64,000 nt of DNA from Brooklawnia sp963780175 (GCA_963780175.1 CAWAAT010000004.1:1-64000); one strand, 5' to 3'. Positions 34,905 through 43,555 are shown, numbered from the stretch's first letter. Made by a program: numbers and translations. The notes: a model not told the origin generated them from the sequence alone.

Positions 34905-34918
34905 CTACGGTACCGTAG
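34905..34918. promoter_or_regulatory. Perfect palindromic operator before nitronate monooxygenase
   Basis: CTACGGTACCGTAG, a perfect 14-base palindrome of the kind bound by TetR-type repressors. It overlaps TACCGT (minus strand, 34907-34912), which lies six bases before the ATG at 34900. Binding would block the promoter. Confidence 0.6.
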
Positions 34919-35009
34919 TTTTCAACTGCAGGGAATCGACGCAAGCCGGGTTACGTTGATTCAGAGCACCCTGACAAAGTCTCGTACACGCCGCGAAGCG
35001 GAGGATTTC

Positions 35010-35852
35010 ATGCAGAAAGTATCGACGCCGGTCAAGGCACTGGTCGTGATCACGTACGCGCTGATGATCACCACCAACGCCCTTGCCAATGCCCTCCCCA
35101 TCAATGGGCGCACCACCGGAGGGGTGTCGGATGCGTACGGCAACCTCTTCGCCCCGGCTGGGTTGACCTTCGCGATCTGGGGGGTCATCTACCTGCTACT
35201 CGGGGCACACGTGCTCTATCAGTTGGGTGTTTTCCGCAGCGATGAACCCACGTCCCATCCCGGCCTCGTGGGTGGCGCCGGGATCGATCTGGGTGACGCC
35301 GCTCGTCGAGACGGCATGCTGCAACGAGTGGGTGTGCTGTTCTCGCTGTCATCGATCAGCAACGCGGCCTGGATCCTGAGCTGGCACTACGACCTCATCG
35401 CCCTCTCGACGCTGCTGCTCGCCACGATGCTGGCGCTGCTCATCGGCATCACCCGGGAGTTCCAAGGCACCGAGTTGTCTGCTCGGGACCGATTGTTCGT
35501 GCGGCTGCCCTTCAGCGTCTACTTCGGCTGGCTCACCGTCGCCACGATTGCCAACATCACGGTCTGGCTCGTCAGCGTCGGGTGGGACGGCCTTGGGATC
35601 GCCGAGCCCGTGTGGGCCGCGATCATCGTCGCTGTCGGTGCGCTCATCGGCGCAACAGCTGTTCTGCGAGACAAGGACATCGCCTACGGTTTCGTCCTTG
35701 TCTGGGCATATCTCGGCATCTGGATCAAGCACACCTCCGCAGCCGGCTTCGACGGGGCCTATCCGTTGGTGAGCGCGACCGCACTTGTCGGCATCGCCAT
35801 CGTCGTCGCCGCCGGGGCGGCGGTCCTCATGCGCCGACGGGTCCAGTATTGA
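35010..35852 (+). CDS. TspO-like tryptophan-rich membrane protein
   Basis: A 280-residue membrane protein with about eight to nine hydrophobic segments. Segments such as NGRTTGGVSDAYGNLFAP, LTFAIWGVIYLLL and SNAAWILSWHYD are typical of the extended TspO-like family often annotated as tryptophan-rich sensory protein. The function is unknown. ATG 35010 (MQKVSTPVKAL) is preceded by GCGGAGG. It diverges from the nitronate monooxygenase gene; the palindrome at 34905-34918 lies about 90 bases upstream and might affect both. Its 3' end overlaps the remnant gene on the other strand. Confidence 0.75.
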   Translation: MQKVSTPVKALVVITYALMITTNALANALPINGRTTGGVSDAYGNLFAPAGLTFAIWGVIYLLLGAHVLYQLGVFRSDEPTSHPGLVGGAGIDLGDAARRDGMLQRVGVLFSLSSISNAAWILSWHYDLIALSTLLLATMLALLIGITREFQGTELSARDRLFVRLPFSVYFGWLTVATIANITVWLVSVGWDGLGIAEPVWAAIIVAVGALIGATAVLRDKDIAYGFVLVWAYLGIWIKHTSAAGFDGAYPLVSATALVGIAIVVAAGAAVLMRRRVQY

Positions 35853-36305
35853 GCGTCGGCTGGTGAGCCCTCAGTTCGCGCAGATGGGTCTGGTAGTTGC
35901 TGTTGCCGCCTGACAGGTTGCTGACCTCGCTGAACCCCAGTGCGAGCAGGACGTTCTGGCCGGCGTTGCCGCTGACCCCGGAGTTGCAGTAGGTGACCGT
36001 CGGCAGGGACGCGTCCAGTTCGCCAGCGCGACGCCGCAGGTCCTTGAGCGGCATGAGCACCGCACCTGGCAGGTGGCTCATCTCGTGCCGAATGCGGATG
36101 CCCATACCGAAGCGGTCTGCGAACCAGGCCGGATCGCGGGGGTGGAGTTCGGCTGCGTCCAGCACCTGCCCGCCGACGAAGTAGGGCAGCCCGCAGCCGG
36201 AGTACGAGATGTCCTGATCACGCTCGTAGACGACGATCTCCATTGCCTCGTCGATGCGGCGGGCTTCGCACCAACGAAGGTGCCGGCAGCCACCGCACCC
36301 ACCAT
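35827..36305 (-). pseudogene. Remnant of CoA-disulfide reductase-rhodanese fusion
   Basis: Pieces of an FAD-dependent CoA-disulfide reductase with a C-terminal rhodanese domain. The N-terminal FAD loop LVMVGAVAAGTFVGAK (from about 36305) is cut off from the rest by a one-base loss near 36263; restoring it gives AKARRIDEAMEIVV. The active-site segment SYSGCGLPYFVGG follows. At RIRHE|MSHLPGAV the sequence jumps straight into the rhodanese domain, so most of the reductase, several hundred residues, is missing. The rhodanese Cys in VTYCNSGVSG is retained. Both lesions make function unlikely. Any product would be the 138-residue ORF from ATG 36243. Confidence 0.85.
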
Positions 36306-36435
36306 CACCAACCGACGGGTCGCCGGTGAGGTCGGTTCAGACACGGATCGGTCACTCCTAGTTTGTAAGAGTCGGGGCACCCGCCCCACGATGAACAGCC
36401 TGACACAGCCCAGCCCGACATGCCCGAGGTGAGGC

Positions 36436-38067
36436 TCAATAGCCCGCCACAGTGCTTTCGCCAGTCACGATCGGCTCCAGCAGCACGTCCGGGTGGTCGC
36501 GGCGGGCCCACGTGACCTGCCACGGGTCAGAGAACAGCGCGAGGTGCGTGCCATCGTGGCGAACGGCCACCTCAACTCCTGGCCGACGGCCGAGAACCGC
36601 CACGTCCTCGCTTCGGGTGCGCAGGGCGAGGGTGTAAGGCAGCGGCTCCAGACGGATCGTGGCCCCGAACTCGTGTTCCATCCGGTGGCTGACAACCTCG
36701 AACTGCATGGGGCCAACGGCGGCCAGCACCGGGGAACGACGCGTTCGGTGCTCTGAGTGCAGCACCTGAATCACGCCCTCCTGGTCGAGCTGGTCAATCC
36801 CGCGCTGGAACTGCTTGTGGCGAGACACGTCCTGGGCAGTCACCACCCGGAAGTGCTCCGGGGCGAACGAGGGAATCCGCGGGAACGCCACGGGCTCGCC
36901 CGAGTAGAGCGTGTCGCCGGCCCGGAGGTCCCCTGCATTGACCAGTCCGATGATGTCCCCCGGAAAGGCCACCTCCAGGGTGTCCCGGTCACGCCCGAAC
37001 ACGCTGTGCACGTACTTGGTCGCGAACGCGCGTCCGGTGGACTCGTGCGTCACCACCTCACCTCGGTGGAACACCCCCGAACAGACCCTGGCAAACGCGA
37101 GCCGGTCGCGGTGCGACCGATCCATCCCGGCTTGGACCTTGAACACGTGGGCACTGAAGTCCGCATCCACCGCACGGCGGCGTCCCTCGACGTCCGGACG
37201 CGCCCCAGCGGCCGGGGCCAGTCCATCGAGGGTTTCCAGCAGGTGTCCGACGCCGAAGTTGAGAGCCGCCGAGGTGAACAGCACGGGCGTGGTTTCCTGG
37301 TCTTCGAAGGACCTCTGCTCGTGTACGTAACCGTCGGCGGCCAGCAGGGCGACCTCCTCCACAGCCTGATCCCAGTCATCACCCAACTGTCTGCGGGCCT
37401 GTGTCGCGTTCATCCGATCCACTCCGGCCAGGGTGCTGCCTCCCGGCGTCCGGCTGAACCGCACGAAGTCGCCAGTGGCGCATTCGATCACCCCGTGGAA
37501 GTCACCCGCGACACCGACCGGCCAGGTGATCGGCGAGGGACGCAAACCGGTGCGGCTCTCGATTTCGTCGAGCAGGGCCAGCGCGTCCAGTCCCGGACGG
37601 TCCCACTTGTTGATGACGGTGATGATCGGGATGCGCCGAGTGCGGCACACCTCGAACAACTTCATGGTCTGGGCCTCAAGGCCCTTGGCCGCGTCCAGGA
37701 GCATCACGGCACTGTCGACCGCCGTCAGGACGCGATAGGTGTCCTCGGAGAAATCGGCGTGGCCGGGGGTGTCCACCAGGTTCATCACCGTGTCGCCGAG
37801 GGTGAACTGAACGGCCGACGAACTGATCGAGATGCCACGATCGCGTTCCATGTCCATCCAGTCGGAGACGGTGCCACGTCGACCGGCCTTGCCATGGGTG
37901 GCTCCAGCCTCCGAGATGGCCCGGGCGTGCAGCAGGAGCGCCTCTGTGAGAGTCGACTTGCCCGCGTCCGGGTGGCTGATCACGGCAAAGGTTCGGCGAG
38001 CGGCGGCTTCAGCAGCGATCTGGCTGACTCCCGCACGATGCCCGGCCACCGTCGGCGTGCTCGTCAT
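36436..38067 (-). CDS. prfC: Peptide chain release factor 3
   Basis: The GTPase that recycles RF1 and RF2 from the ribosome. The G1 motif is SHPDAGKSTLTEAL, G3 is DTPGHADF and G4 is NKWDRPG. MDMERDRGISISSSAV is the switch region characteristic of RF3. The 543-residue length is normal. ATG 38067 is preceded by GGGGGGAC. It stands alone with the reductase-rhodanese remnant downstream. Confidence 0.95.
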   Translation of the reverse strand: MTSTPTVAGHRAGVSQIAAEAAARRTFAVISHPDAGKSTLTEALLLHARAISEAGATHGKAGRRGTVSDWMDMERDRGISISSSAVQFTLGDTVMNLVDTPGHADFSEDTYRVLTAVDSAVMLLDAAKGLEAQTMKLFEVCRTRRIPIITVINKWDRPGLDALALLDEIESRTGLRPSPITWPVGVAGDFHGVIECATGDFVRFSRTPGGSTLAGVDRMNATQARRQLGDDWDQAVEEVALLAADGYVHEQRSFEDQETTPVLFTSAALNFGVGHLLETLDGLAPAAGARPDVEGRRRAVDADFSAHVFKVQAGMDRSHRDRLAFARVCSGVFHRGEVVTHESTGRAFATKYVHSVFGRDRDTLEVAFPGDIIGLVNAGDLRAGDTLYSGEPVAFPRIPSFAPEHFRVVTAQDVSRHKQFQRGIDQLDQEGVIQVLHSEHRTRRSPVLAAVGPMQFEVVSHRMEHEFGATIRLEPLPYTLALRTRSEDVAVLGRRPGVEVAVRHDGTHLALFSDPWQVTWARRDHPDVLLEPIVTGESTVAGY

Positions 38068-38128
38068 TGACGTCCCCCCAACCTTCTGAGGCTCTGCTCG
38101 GACAGCAACTGGTTTGACCTCAACTGTC

Positions 38129-38149
38129 TATACTCTCACGTGACGTGAG
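38129..38149 (+). promoter_or_regulatory. -10 box and inverted repeat before macrodomain gene
   Basis: TATACT (38129-38134) is followed at once by CTCACG-TGA-CGTGAG (38135-38149), an inverted repeat placed where a repressor would block the transcription start. No good -35 at standard spacing was seen. Confidence 0.4.
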
Positions 38150-38223
38150 CGTCCTCTGACTGCGCGACTCCTGGTGGGCCGACGATCGCCCCGTCGAAAC
38201 ACCCAGGACAGCCGAGAGGTGGC

Positions 38224-38787
38224 GTGGCAATGACCTCCGACAACCAGTCGCCACGGGCATACGCTCCGAGGATCACCCTGCACCTCGGTGACATCACCAC
38301 CGACGATGTGGACGCCGTCGTCAACGCCGCCAACACCTCGTTGCTGGGTGGTGGTGGCGTGGACGGCGCGATCCACCGGGCTGCCGGGCCCGAACTGCTG
38401 GCCGAGTGTCGCACGCTGGGTGGCTGTGCCACCGGCGACGCGAAAATCACCCATGGTTATCGGTTGAAGGCCTCCCACGTCATCCACACCGTGGGCCCGG
38501 TGTATCGGGACGGCCAGCACGGGGAGCCCGAACTGCTGGCCTCCGCCTATCGACGAAGCATCGAGGTGGCCGCCGACAACGATTGTGCCCGGGTGGCGTT
38601 CCCGGCGATCTCTGCCGGGGTCTACGGCTACCCCCTCGAGGAAGCGGCCAGGATTGCGGTCCAGACGGTGGCGACCGCCATGCTCGAGCACCGCGAGGTT
38701 GTCGAAGCCCGCTTCTGGTTGTTCAACGAGGCGGTCCACCGTGCGTTCGAACGCGCGTTGGCAGAGTTGAGCGACGGGCCCTCCTGA
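38224..38787 (+). CDS. Macrodomain protein (O-acetyl-ADP-ribose deacetylase-like)
   Basis: A 187-residue single macrodomain of the YmdB type, which binds ADP-ribose and removes O-acetyl or ADP-ribosyl groups. Signatures are LHLGDITTDDVDAVVNAANTSLLGGGGVDGAIH, GDAKITHGYRL and PAISAGVYGYPLEEAA. GTG 38224 has GAGAGG five bases upstream; ATG 38230 is an alternative. It lies between prfC (divergent) and the dhaLK genes, 75 bases before dhaL. The physiological substrate is not evident. Confidence 0.9.
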   Translation: MAMTSDNQSPRAYAPRITLHLGDITTDDVDAVVNAANTSLLGGGGVDGAIHRAAGPELLAECRTLGGCATGDAKITHGYRLKASHVIHTVGPVYRDGQHGEPELLASAYRRSIEVAADNDCARVAFPAISAGVYGYPLEEAARIAVQTVATAMLEHREVVEARFWLFNEAVHRAFERALAELSDGPS

Positions 38788-38862
38788 GTCCTCGATTTGG
38801 CGCCCGCAGGCTGTCCTCATCGTTAGTCTGGAGATCTGGTCGGCATCACGAAGGAGTGATCG

Positions 38863-39498
38863 ATGAATCAGGGCCTGGCCACCACCGAATACGTCGTGCG
38901 CACCATTGCCGAGACTGCAATTGCCAATGAAGACTACTTCTGCCAACTCGACTCGGTGGTCGGGGATGGGGATTTTGGCTACTCCTTGGCCCGGGGTTTC
39001 GAGCGACTGCTGGACCAATGGGATGAACTGGACCGTTCTGACGTCGCCACCTTCCTGCAGAAGGTCGCGATGGTCGTTACGAGCCGTGTTGGTGGCACCT
39101 CAGGTCCGATCTGGGGCACCGGATTCCTGCGCGCGTCCATGGTGGCCAGGAAAGCGGATGCCATCACCGGCGAGACTGTCGTGGCCATGTTGCGCGCGGC
39201 TGCGGAGGGAATCATGGCCCGCGGCGGTGCGTCCCTGGGTGAGAAGACCCTGCTGGACGCCCTTGTGCCGATGACCGACACCCTGGAGACCAAACTCGCC
39301 GGGGGCCCACCACTCGGTGAGGTACTGGACGCCACGGCAGCGAGTGCCCGCGATGCGGCCGAGGCAACCCGGGAATTACAGGCCAGGCGCGGCCGCGCCT
39401 CCTACACGGGCGAACGCAGCATCGGCTCGGTTGATGCCGGCGCCACGGCCGTCGGCGTACTGGCCACTGCGATCGCCAACAGCTGGCCCGGACGCTGA
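38863..39498 (+). CDS. dhaL: Dihydroxyacetone kinase subunit DhaL
   Basis: The ADP/ATP-binding subunit of the two-component dihydroxyacetone-type kinases. The Mg-binding LDSVVGDGDFGYSLARG motif near residue 30 and GGTSGPIWGTGFLRAS near 77-92 are visible. GSVDAGATAVG at the C-terminus is also conserved. The 211-residue length is normal. AAGGAG precedes ATG 38863, and TAGTCT lies about 40 bases upstream. It is followed after 74 bases by dhaK; no dhaM is in the window. Confidence 0.93.
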   Translation: MNQGLATTEYVVRTIAETAIANEDYFCQLDSVVGDGDFGYSLARGFERLLDQWDELDRSDVATFLQKVAMVVTSRVGGTSGPIWGTGFLRASMVARKADAITGETVVAMLRAAAEGIMARGGASLGEKTLLDALVPMTDTLETKLAGGPPLGEVLDATAASARDAAEATRELQARRGRASYTGERSIGSVDAGATAVGVLATAIANSWPGR

Positions 39499-39572
39499 GC
39501 CCCGTCGGACCTCGGACACCGTTCTCCACCCCGAATGCCGTCACCACCGAACCAGAACCGGAAGGAACCGCG

Positions 39573-40568
39573 ATGAAGAAGTTCGTCAATGATCCGAAAC
39601 AGTTCGTCCCGGAGATGCTCACCGGCCTTGCGCTGGCCAACCCGGACACCCTGGCCTATGTGCCGGACTACAACCTGATCATGCGGGCCGACGCCCCCCG
39701 CCACGACAAGGTCACCATCATCCAGGGGTCAGGTTCGGGCCATGAGCCGGCCCATGTGATGGTGGTCGGCAAGGGCATGCTCGACGGGGCGTGCCCCGGG
39801 GACGTCTTCGCTGCCCCACCCATGGACTATGTCTACGAGTCGGCCAAGCTATTGGCCTCTGACAAGGGAATCCTGTTGCTGGTGAACAACTACACCGGCG
39901 ACAAGATGGCGTTCGAGATGGCTGCCGAACTGCTTGAGGCCGAGGATTACACCGTGGCCACTCTGTTCATCAACGACGATGTGGCGGTGAAGGACTCCAC
40001 ATACACCGTTGGACGCCGTGGGGTTGCTGGCAACTTCTTCGTCATCAAAGCCTGCGGAGCCAAGGCCGAGCAGGGCGCCGATCTTGCTGAGGTGGTCGCG
40101 GTCGGTGAGAAGGTCAACTCAAGGACGCGTTCCATGGGTGTCGCCCTCACCCCCTGCACCCCACCGGCAAAGGGCAAGCCCCTGTTCGAATTGGCCGAGG
40201 ACGAGATGGAGGTCGGCGTTGGCATTCATGGGGAGCCGGGTCGCCGCCGTGACACCCTCGCCAGCGCCAACGAGATCGTCACCGAACTCCTGGACGCCAT
40301 CGTCCCCGACCTGCCTTTCGAATCGGGTGATCAGGTGGCCCTGATGGTGAACGGTTTGGGAGGTACCCCGATCTCCGAGCTCTACCTGCTGTACGGCATC
40401 GCGCACCGCCAACTCGCCGATCGTGGTGTCGGGGTCTGGCGCAGCTACGTGGGCGAGTACTGCACCTCGTTGGAGATGGCGGGGGCCTCCATCACTCTGG
40501 TGAAGGTTGACGACGAGATCAAGGACCTGCTGAGTGCACCGGCCGAGATCGCCGTCCGCACCTTCTGA
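39573..40568 (+). CDS. dhaK: Dihydroxyacetone kinase subunit DhaK
   Basis: The substrate-binding subunit, which holds the ketose as a hemiaminal on a histidine; here that is His219 in VGIHGEPG. The N-terminus (KKFVNDPKQFVPEMLTGL) and the QGSGSGHEPAHV loop are typical. The 331-residue length is normal. AAGGAACC precedes the ATG. With dhaL but without the phosphotransfer subunit dhaM, the pair could use PEP through a distant dhaM or be an ATP-dependent kinase for a related tri- or tetrose; the sequence does not decide. Confidence 0.95.
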   Translation: MKKFVNDPKQFVPEMLTGLALANPDTLAYVPDYNLIMRADAPRHDKVTIIQGSGSGHEPAHVMVVGKGMLDGACPGDVFAAPPMDYVYESAKLLASDKGILLLVNNYTGDKMAFEMAAELLEAEDYTVATLFINDDVAVKDSTYTVGRRGVAGNFFVIKACGAKAEQGADLAEVVAVGEKVNSRTRSMGVALTPCTPPAKGKPLFELAEDEMEVGVGIHGEPGRRRDTLASANEIVTELLDAIVPDLPFESGDQVALMVNGLGGTPISELYLLYGIAHRQLADRGVGVWRSYVGEYCTSLEMAGASITLVKVDDEIKDLLSAPAEIAVRTF

Positions 40569-40575
40569 GCCATCC

Positions 40576-41415
40576 CTACCCGCTCCAGTCTCCGAGCAGG
40601 CCCGAAAAGAGAGCCGTCCGGATCGCTTCGGGGGCCTCGCGGCGCGCCTTGTCGGCCCTCTGCTCCTGCGCCGCGAGCGCTTCGGTGACCGCGGCGTGGG
40701 ACCACGCCGAGAGTCGCTGCCTCACGACAACGGAGTCTTGCACGACACCCAGCAGCGTGGCTACTTTGGCGTAGGCAGCTGCGGCATCCTGCGACTCCGG
40801 CACGGCAGCGGTGATTGACTCGTGGGCGTAGCGCGCTGCCTTGGCGCGCCGACGGAGCCGGTGCATCCAGACGTGTTCGTCTTCTTCTCGGTCGGGGCCC
40901 TGACGCCACTCATCAGCAACTCGACGTTCCGCCCAGCGAACCCGGCGCAGCACCGCGTTTCTGCCCGGACCCCTGCTGGGTTTGTCGGGCCTGGCGCTCC
41001 AGGGGTCGGCCACGAGCTCCGCGACTGTGTCCAGCACCTGGGCGGCATGCTCGCCGCTCAGCAAGACATCGGCGAGGGCCGCCGTGCGCATTCGTTCGGC
41101 CTCGAGTGCGGCGATGACCGCCTGTGCGTCAGGTCGCGGCCCGAGCAGTTCGGCCACCAGATCGGCGATGACCTCGGCGTCACGGGCCTGTCCGAGCACC
41201 GCGTTGTAGGCATCGAGCGACAAGATGGCTGTGCTGGCCAGACTGCGCCGGATCAGGGGCCGATGGACGCGCACTGTGGCCTTGATTCGCCGGCCCGCCG
41301 CCCGCAGGTCGTGGATCGACTCGGGTTGGCGTTCACCGACCGCGGTGGGCAGGAGGCGCAGCAGGTCGAGCTGATCGGCCCAGTACTGCTGGACGCCTGC
41401 TGCGGGGTTCGCCAT
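40576..41415 (-). CDS. CHAD domain-containing protein
   Basis: A 279-residue all-alpha CHAD domain, whose conserved His and basic residues bind inorganic polyphosphate. Visible elements are ESIHDLRAAGRRIKATVR near residue 32, RDAEVIAD, and HRLRRRAKAARYAHE in the second half. It has no CYTH domain attached. TACCAT lies six bases before the ATG. The gene reads from near the DUF1801 gene toward dhaK, with which it converges after seven bases. Confidence 0.88.
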   Translation of the reverse strand: MANPAAGVQQYWADQLDLLRLLPTAVGERQPESIHDLRAAGRRIKATVRVHRPLIRRSLASTAILSLDAYNAVLGQARDAEVIADLVAELLGPRPDAQAVIAALEAERMRTAALADVLLSGEHAAQVLDTVAELVADPWSARPDKPSRGPGRNAVLRRVRWAERRVADEWRQGPDREEDEHVWMHRLRRRAKAARYAHESITAAVPESQDAAAAYAKVATLLGVVQDSVVVRQRLSAWSHAAVTEALAAQEQRADKARREAPEAIRTALFSGLLGDWSG

Positions 41416-41435
41416 GCGTCGATGGTAGCCGGACG

Positions 41436-41876
41436 CTAGGGCTGCACCCTGCCGGCGGCCCGGTCGCCGGCGAGTGTGGTCATCGTGGTGAACGACCTGC
41501 TCAGGAGATCTCTGAGGACGCCCAGATCGATGTCCTGAAGCTTGTTGATGTACAGGCAGGACACACTGGTCGAGTGTTTGCCGAGCTTGGCGAGCAGGTC
41601 GGCGTGTTCCGTGAAGCCCTCAGGGATGTAGATGGTGAGTCTTGCCTTGCGCGGGCTGAAACCGGCCGCTCCCGCGTCCCCCTCACGACCACTGGCGTAA
41701 CGGTAGTGGTACTTCCCGAAGCCGATCACGCTTGGACCCCACATCACCGGTTCGTGGCCGGTGATGCCGCGATACAGGGCGATGAGCACCTGAGCCTCCC
41801 GCTGGCGGCGCTCGGGGACGCTGCTCAGGAAGTCGGCCACCCTGACCTCGGTGGGCTGGGTCTTGTTCTCGGCCAC
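41436..41876 (-). CDS. DUF1801 domain-containing protein
   Basis: A 146-residue protein of the DUF1801/YdhG-like family; the role is unknown. The family signature is visible in EPVMWGPSVIGFGKYHYRYASGREGD and RKARLTIYI. GTG 41876 is preferred over the upstream ATG 41924, because AGGAGGCGAA lies directly before it and the upstream segment overlaps the tRNA-Asn terminator. The CHAD gene follows after 20 bases. Confidence 0.85.
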   Translation of the reverse strand: MAENKTQPTEVRVADFLSSVPERRQREAQVLIALYRGITGHEPVMWGPSVIGFGKYHYRYASGREGDAGAAGFSPRKARLTIYIPEGFTEHADLLAKLGKHSTSVSCLYINKLQDIDLGVLRDLLSRSFTTMTTLAGDRAAGRVQP

Positions 41877-41913
41877 TTCGCCTCCTGGTCGATCACGTCG
41901 CCGCGCTACTGCC

Positions 41914-41971
41914 CGGAAAAACAAACCGAGGGCATCTCAACCAGGGTGCGACCTGGCCAAGATGCCCCTCG
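41914..41971 (-). terminator. Strong intrinsic terminator after tRNA-Asn
   Basis: On the minus strand GAGGGGCATCT pairs with AGATGCCCTC (one bulge), with an inner CCAGG/CCTGG stem, and is followed by a T-rich run TTTGTTTTT. It lies 4 bases past the tRNA 3' end. Confidence 0.85.
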
Positions 41972-41974
41972 AGT

Positions 41975-42050
41975 TGGCTCCCCGGACTGGACTCGAACCA
42001 GTAACCCTCTGATTAACAGTCAGATGCTCTGCCAATTGAGCTACCAGGGA
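41975..42050 (-). tRNA. tRNA-Asn(GTT)
   Basis: A 76-base gene with encoded CCA. Acceptor TCCCTGG pairs with CCGGGGA, the D-arm is GCTCAATTGGCAGAGC, the anticodon loop CTGTTAA gives GTT, and the T-loop is TTCGAGT. Confidence 0.96.
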
Positions 42051-42115
42051 TTGCTCACGTCAACGACGCGAGAACTCACGCTACCAGACGTCGGCCGTTG
42101 ACCAAAAACCTGCGG

Positions 42116-42616
42116 TCACTCGAATTCGGCGCGCAGCTGTTCGACGAGATCCATGACCTGGGTCTGGACACGTGGATCACCCAGGTCACACCGTCCGACG
42201 CTCTCGGCGTGCCAGGTGACCGGGTCCTGCGAACCCGGACGGCGCCGACCCACGAGTTGCACGACTCCGAGGCCATTCTCGAGGGTCACATGTCGGGTGA
42301 CCGCGATGGAGGCCCGGACGCGTTCCGCGAAGGCATGCGGAAGCTGGCCGGGGTGATCCAGCGTAACCTCGTCCGATGTGCCGTCGACCAACTCCCAGTG
42401 CAGCCGCAAGTTTTCGGAGTCCCAGCCTCCGCGCTGGATGTCGGGCCACGCCACCAGTTGCCAGCCTTGAGCCGTCCTGATCGCCATTCGGTCGGACAGC
42501 AATGCCACCAGGGCTGAACCGCCGCGCGCTGCGACCAGCACGTGTGGTCGGCCCCCCAGAATGCGTCGAAGTTCAGCCGCCTCGTCGCCGGTGAGCCGTG
42601 CAGAGTGATCAGCCAT
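42116..42616 (-). CDS. Hypothetical protein
   Basis: A 166-residue protein that I do not recognise. It has a short helical N-terminus, then VLVAARGGSALVALLSDRMAIR and WQLVAWPDIQRGGWD, which suggest a beta-rich, PH-like or scaffold fold, and ends in an amphipathic helix. No signal peptide or membrane segment is visible. It lies between the sigma factor gene (25 bases upstream) and tRNA-Asn on the same strand, so it is probably co-transcribed with the sigma gene. Proteins of this sort next to tRNA-Asn occur in other actinobacteria as far as I recall. Confidence 0.65.
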   Translation of the reverse strand: MADHSARLTGDEAAELRRILGGRPHVLVAARGGSALVALLSDRMAIRTAQGWQLVAWPDIQRGGWDSENLRLHWELVDGTSDEVTLDHPGQLPHAFAERVRASIAVTRHVTLENGLGVVQLVGRRRPGSQDPVTWHAESVGRCDLGDPRVQTQVMDLVEQLRAEFE

Positions 42617-42641
42617 GTCACCATTCTTCCAGTTCGGGCAA

Positions 42642-43529
42642 TCAGGGCGCCGACAGCATCCGCCGGGCCTTGTTGAGGGCCCGTTGCTCGATGCGTCGGA
42701 CGGTCGAGGCGCTCACCCCGAGTCGTTCGGCCAGTGCGACCTGGCTGACCACCGGCTCGCCCAGCCCGAATCGTGCCTGCAGGACGACGCGCTCCTGGAT
42801 GGGTAGGAGCGCCAGCCAGGCGGTGAGCGCTTCGATGGACGCGCTCGACGAGTCCTGCTCCGGGAGCAACGGGGGCGAACCTTCGGTTTCGCTGCCCAGC
42901 GGGGCGGGACGCGCCAACTGCAGGCCCCTGGCCACCGTGAGCTCCTCGTGCCCCAGATGCCGGGCCAGTTCGCCGGCACTGACCTCGCGGGACAGTTGGT
43001 TCTGCAACTCCTCACGATGCCGCTGCAGCCTCAGGGCCCCTCGGGCCTGAGATATGGTCGCGTGCAGTTCGCCGCACCGCACCATGGCCGCACCCGAGAT
43101 CGCCCAATTCACGAGCGGGAACGCGAAGGTGGTGAACCTCAGGCCAAGACCGTGGTCCCACCGAAGAATGGCCTCCCCCAGCCCGACGCAGCCTTCCTGG
43201 AGGAGTTCATCGACCGGCAGGCTGGTCCGGCGTGCCCACCGGTGGGCCAGGGAGGCGACGAGTCTGAGATTGGCGCTGTGGAACTCCTCGCGAGCCGACT
43301 GCCCGAGGCCCACCAGTTCGCGCAACTCCTCCTCGCTGGCCCCGCACGGTCGCCTGTCTTGGGCCAACGACTCAGCGGCGAACAAGCCGGCCTCAATTGT
43401 CCTGGCAAGCCGCACCTCGTCGCGTGCACTCAGCAGGTCGACTTCTGGGATGGTGATCAACATGTCGTCCAGCCTGACCCTCACCGGACGGCGCACACCG
43501 GTTTTCCACAGGGCCATGACGGACAACAC
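42642..43529 (-). CDS. RNA polymerase sigma factor, sigma-70 family
   Basis: A 295-residue group 2-like sigma factor. Region 1.2/2 includes DEVRLARTIEAGLFAAE and NLRLVASLAHRWARR, and region 2.3-2.4 has LLQEGCVGLGEAILRWDHGLGLRFTTFAFPLVNWAI. Region 3 follows, and region 4 ends with LAERLGVSASTVRRIEQRAL. The start is GTG 43529 with AGGAAAAG upstream, but the later ATG 43463 (MLITIPEV) is equally plausible. It follows dnaG after 26 bases, which recalls the dnaG-sigma order of the macromolecular-synthesis operon. Confidence 0.9.
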   Translation of the reverse strand: MLSVMALWKTGVRRPVRVRLDDMLITIPEVDLLSARDEVRLARTIEAGLFAAESLAQDRRPCGASEEELRELVGLGQSAREEFHSANLRLVASLAHRWARRTSLPVDELLQEGCVGLGEAILRWDHGLGLRFTTFAFPLVNWAISGAAMVRCGELHATISQARGALRLQRHREELQNQLSREVSAGELARHLGHEELTVARGLQLARPAPLGSETEGSPPLLPEQDSSSASIEALTAWLALLPIQERVVLQARFGLGEPVVSQVALAERLGVSASTVRRIEQRALNKARRMLSAP

Positions 43530-43555
43530 CTTTTCCTGTGGACTGCGGCGGAGGC

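Noticed and set aside
41877..41924. Upstream ATG start for the DUF1801 gene
   Set aside because: It runs next to and into the tRNA-Asn terminator U-tract, whereas GTG 41876 has a strong AGGAGG site.
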